From Candidatus Iainarchaeum sp. (GTDB taxonomy: Archaea > Iainarchaeota > Iainarchaeia > Iainarchaeales > DTGL01): a stretch of DNA of 7,558 nt. Position numbers and translations under genes: made by a program. Below are positions 5,827 through 7,558 of the stretch, piece after piece; the first letter of the stretch is position 1, and every line of letters starts with the position of its first letter. The stretch covers positions 1 through 7,558 of the forward strand of contig JAFCFP010000050.1 of NCBI GenBank assembly GCA_017608575.1, in the 5' to 3' direction. The notes under the pieces were generated by a model that was not told the origin of the DNA, did not search any database, and saw only the letters and a list, made by a program, of their open reading frames with translations.

Positions 5827-7464
5827 ATGAACGAGCTTGCAAAGAGTTGGCGCATTTGGGTGCTTTTCATTGCAATATTCCTTGCCTTTTTTGCTGTTGC
5901 AGCTAATTTGGTAAGCACTGGCAATCCTTTTAATTTTGGAATTGATTTCATGGGTGGCACGCTTTTCCAGATTCATTTATCTGAAAAGGTTCCAAACATT
6001 GAAGAGGTTGAAAACATAATACAGAACAGGTTGAACTGGAGTGGAATGAGTGACATACGCGTTTACGGAGCGGAAAACCAGTTCATTTTTGTAATAGTTC
6101 CACAGACAAAGCCCCAGGATGTTGAAAGGATTGAAAAACTCATAAAGCAACAAGGCAGGTTTGAGGTTTTAATTGATGCAAATGTAATGTTTACAGGAAA
6201 AGACTTAATTCAAGTGGACCAAAGCACTTCCCTGCCGGCTTTTAGTAAAGGCCAGCAAGGGGGTTATCAATGGAGGCTTCCATTTGTCCTCAAAGGCCCT
6301 GCAGCTGAAAGGTTTATGGATTTATCATTCCATCGCTGTCCACTAATTTCATTTGAACAAAAGCAATATGATTGCACATTGACTTATTTTTTCATTGACA
6401 GGCCGCGCAAGGCAGTTTTTATTTTTACCTCTGAATTGTTTGAATTGGATAAAGCCAGTTTGAAAAGCGGAAACACCAAGATAGGAATCCCTAAGGGAAC
6501 AGATATTGAAGAAGTGCTCCAAAACATTGATGCACCTTATTTTATTATTGACAAAAAACCAACAGAAGAACAATTAGCTGAACTAAAAAATGTTTTGCAG
6601 ATGAAAGAACTGGCACTAATTCCCTCCTCCCTCAACCAAGAGACAAGGAATGCCTTAAAGGAGCTGGGCTTTGAGATCAAAGAATTTCCAGATGAAAAAG
6701 ACAAGCCACTTGAAACCAGAGAGCCATGGATTTGGAGGGCTTCAGGGCTCCAGTCAATTGTGAGGCTTACACCGTCAATTACTGGTGATGATCCATATGT
6801 TAGTTCAAGAAGCCAAATGCAGCCAATAACAAACTTACAGGTTACCGGCACAGCAGAAGACTACCAAGCAGCATTTGATGAAAGAAACAGGATTAAAATA
6901 ATCCTCCAGTCCGGTTCATTGCCGGTTTCGGTTGAAAGCATTAGCTCTTTTTACACTTCCCCGATTCAGGGATTTGATTTCCTTTTCAAGGCAGCGATTA
7001 CTGGGCTGATTGTTTTATGTGTAGTGTCAGTTATAATTTTAATCAGATACCGCACACCAAAGCTTTCGCTTGCAATAATTTTCACTGCAGTGGTTGAAGC
7101 ATTCATTACAACCACTTTAACTTCCTCGCTTGGTGGTAATATTGATTTGGCGGCAATAGCTGGAATAATTGCAGCTGTTGGAACAGGCGTGGACGACCAG
7201 ATTGTAATAACTGATGAATTATTGCGTGGTGGGCAGAAAGAAGAACGTGTTTCATTGCTTCGCAGGGTAAAAAATGCCTTTTTCATTGTTATTGCTGCAG
7301 CAGCAACAACCCTTGCAACAATGCTGCCGATTATTTTGTTTGGAACAATAATGGTCAGGCTGATTGGCTTTGCTATTGCAATAACCATTGGAGTGCTCGT
7401 GGGAGTGTTTATAACACGACCGGCTTATGGTGAAATAGCAAAGTTCCTAATGAGTTCCTATTAG
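5827..7464 (+). CDS. secD: Protein-export membrane protein SecD (archaeal)
   Basis: This 545-residue partner of SecF has one membrane segment near the N-terminus (about 10-30), a large extracytoplasmic domain (about 31-381), then five more segments: about 382-407, 411-432, 440-462, 484-507 and 510-533. SecD identity rests on the LQSGSLPVSVE block (360-370) just before helix 2, the archaeal helix-4 signature VGTGVDDQIVITDE (451-464) with paired Asp456-Asp457, and its length. The motif after helix 1 is GIDFMGGT (38-45), which resembles bacterial SecF rather than the usual SecD GLDLxGG. The only two cysteines of the extracytoplasmic domain, Cys171 and Cys183, lie close together and could form a disulfide. 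The gene begins four bases after secF in the order secF-secD, opposite to the common bacterial order. The start is supported by AGGTGA. The family call is secure. Confidence 0.94.
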   Translation: MNELAKSWRIWVLFIAIFLAFFAVAANLVSTGNPFNFGIDFMGGTLFQIHLSEKVPNIEEVENIIQNRLNWSGMSDIRVYGAENQFIFVIVPQTKPQDVERIEKLIKQQGRFEVLIDANVMFTGKDLIQVDQSTSLPAFSKGQQGGYQWRLPFVLKGPAAERFMDLSFHRCPLISFEQKQYDCTLTYFFIDRPRKAVFIFTSELFELDKASLKSGNTKIGIPKGTDIEEVLQNIDAPYFIIDKKPTEEQLAELKNVLQMKELALIPSSLNQETRNALKELGFEIKEFPDEKDKPLETREPWIWRASGLQSIVRLTPSITGDDPYVSSRSQMQPITNLQVTGTAEDYQAAFDERNRIKIILQSGSLPVSVESISSFYTSPIQGFDFLFKAAITGLIVLCVVSVIILIRYRTPKLSLAIIFTAVVEAFITTTLTSSLGGNIDLAAIAGIIAAVGTGVDDQIVITDELLRGGQKEERVSLLRRVKNAFFIVIAAAATTLATMLPIILFGTIMVRLIGFAIAITIGVLVGVFITRPAYGEIAKFLMSSY

Positions 7465-7470
7465 CTTGAT

Positions 7471-7493
7471 AGAACAGCACTTAAAGCAGTTCT
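7471..7493. terminator. Possible hairpin terminator between secD and the converging gene
   Basis: AGAAC at 7471-7475 pairs with GTTCT at 7489-7493, with an A-A mismatch and two further GC/CG pairs inside, giving an imperfect stem around ACTTAAA. On the plus strand T-rich stretches follow at 7504-7511 and 7518-7523, which would suit ending secFD transcripts. The 3' arm lies within the last codons of the gene on the other strand. Tentative. Confidence 0.3.
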
Positions 7494-7558
7494 GAAAAAT
7501 CCCTTATTTTTGTTGCCTTTTTTGTCAAAATAAACCACAATCCAATGACAAAACCAGA
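7481..7558 (-). CDS. C-terminal end of an unidentified probable membrane protein (partial)
   Basis: A minus-strand frame open from the right edge ends with TAA at 7483-7481. Its 25 visible residues begin with a hydrophobic stretch, GFVIGLWFILT, followed by a basic and polar tail, KKATKIRDFSELL. This pattern of a last membrane helix with a positively charged cytoplasmic end is typical of real membrane proteins. It would stop 16 bases after the secD stop in a convergent arrangement, which fits the dense packing of the window. The piece is too short to identify, and chance openness of 25 codons in AT-rich DNA cannot be excluded. Confidence 0.5.
   Translation of the reverse strand, partial: SGFVIGLWFILTKKATKIRDFSELL

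Noticed and set aside
6966..7388. 140-codon minus-strand frame inside secD
   Set aside because: It is antisense to the conserved SecD membrane helices and shows no recognisable family or ribosome binding site.
1..7558. tRNA, rRNA, CRISPR array, insertion sequence or attachment site
   Set aside because: No cloverleaf, regularly spaced direct repeats, transposase motifs or terminal inverted repeats were seen. Nearly the whole window is accounted for by protein genes.

Overview
This is archaeal chromosomal DNA of housekeeping type. The strongest marker is a two-subunit family D DNA polymerase (DP1 and DP2), found only in archaea and absent from classical Crenarchaeota. An UPF0147 protein, an archaeal Nog1-type GTPase and archaeal-style SecF/SecD agree with this. 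The DNA is AT-rich with long A/T runs, genes are tightly packed, and TATA-like boxes sit about 50 bases before start codons. Shine-Dalgarno sequences of the AGGTGA/GGAGG type precede most genes. A small-genome euryarchaeal or DPANN lineage is a reasonable guess, but the sequence alone does not prove it.

Layout. Minus strand, right to left: nog1-like GTPase (3826-4815); then, after a 73-base gap with its own promoter, an UPF0147 gene (3486-3752), polD small subunit DP1 (1978-3486) and large subunit DP2 (1-1978, cut by the left edge). The last three genes are linked by one-base stop/start overlaps (TGATG and TAATG), so they are almost surely one translationally coupled operon. Plus strand: secF (4938-5822) and secD (5827-7464), four bases apart, transcribed divergently from nog1 out of a 122-base intergenic region with a TATA-like box for each direction. 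At the right edge, the last 25 codons of a probable membrane protein converge on secD from the minus strand.

Functions. The left operon makes both subunits of the replicative polymerase: DP1 is the Mre11-like 3'-5' proofreading subunit and DP2 the polymerase subunit. The Nog1-like GTPase belongs to large ribosomal subunit assembly. SecF and SecD form the accessory membrane complex of Sec protein export.

No mobile element, CRISPR array, tRNA or rRNA was seen, and no clearly new system. The points most worth checking are the UPF0147-PolD coupling, two unusual residues in the DP1 exonuclease motifs, and an apparent exchange of the first-helix signature motif between SecF and SecD. The UPF0147-to-DP1 junction also means the longest DP1 reading frame should be shortened by 16 residues.
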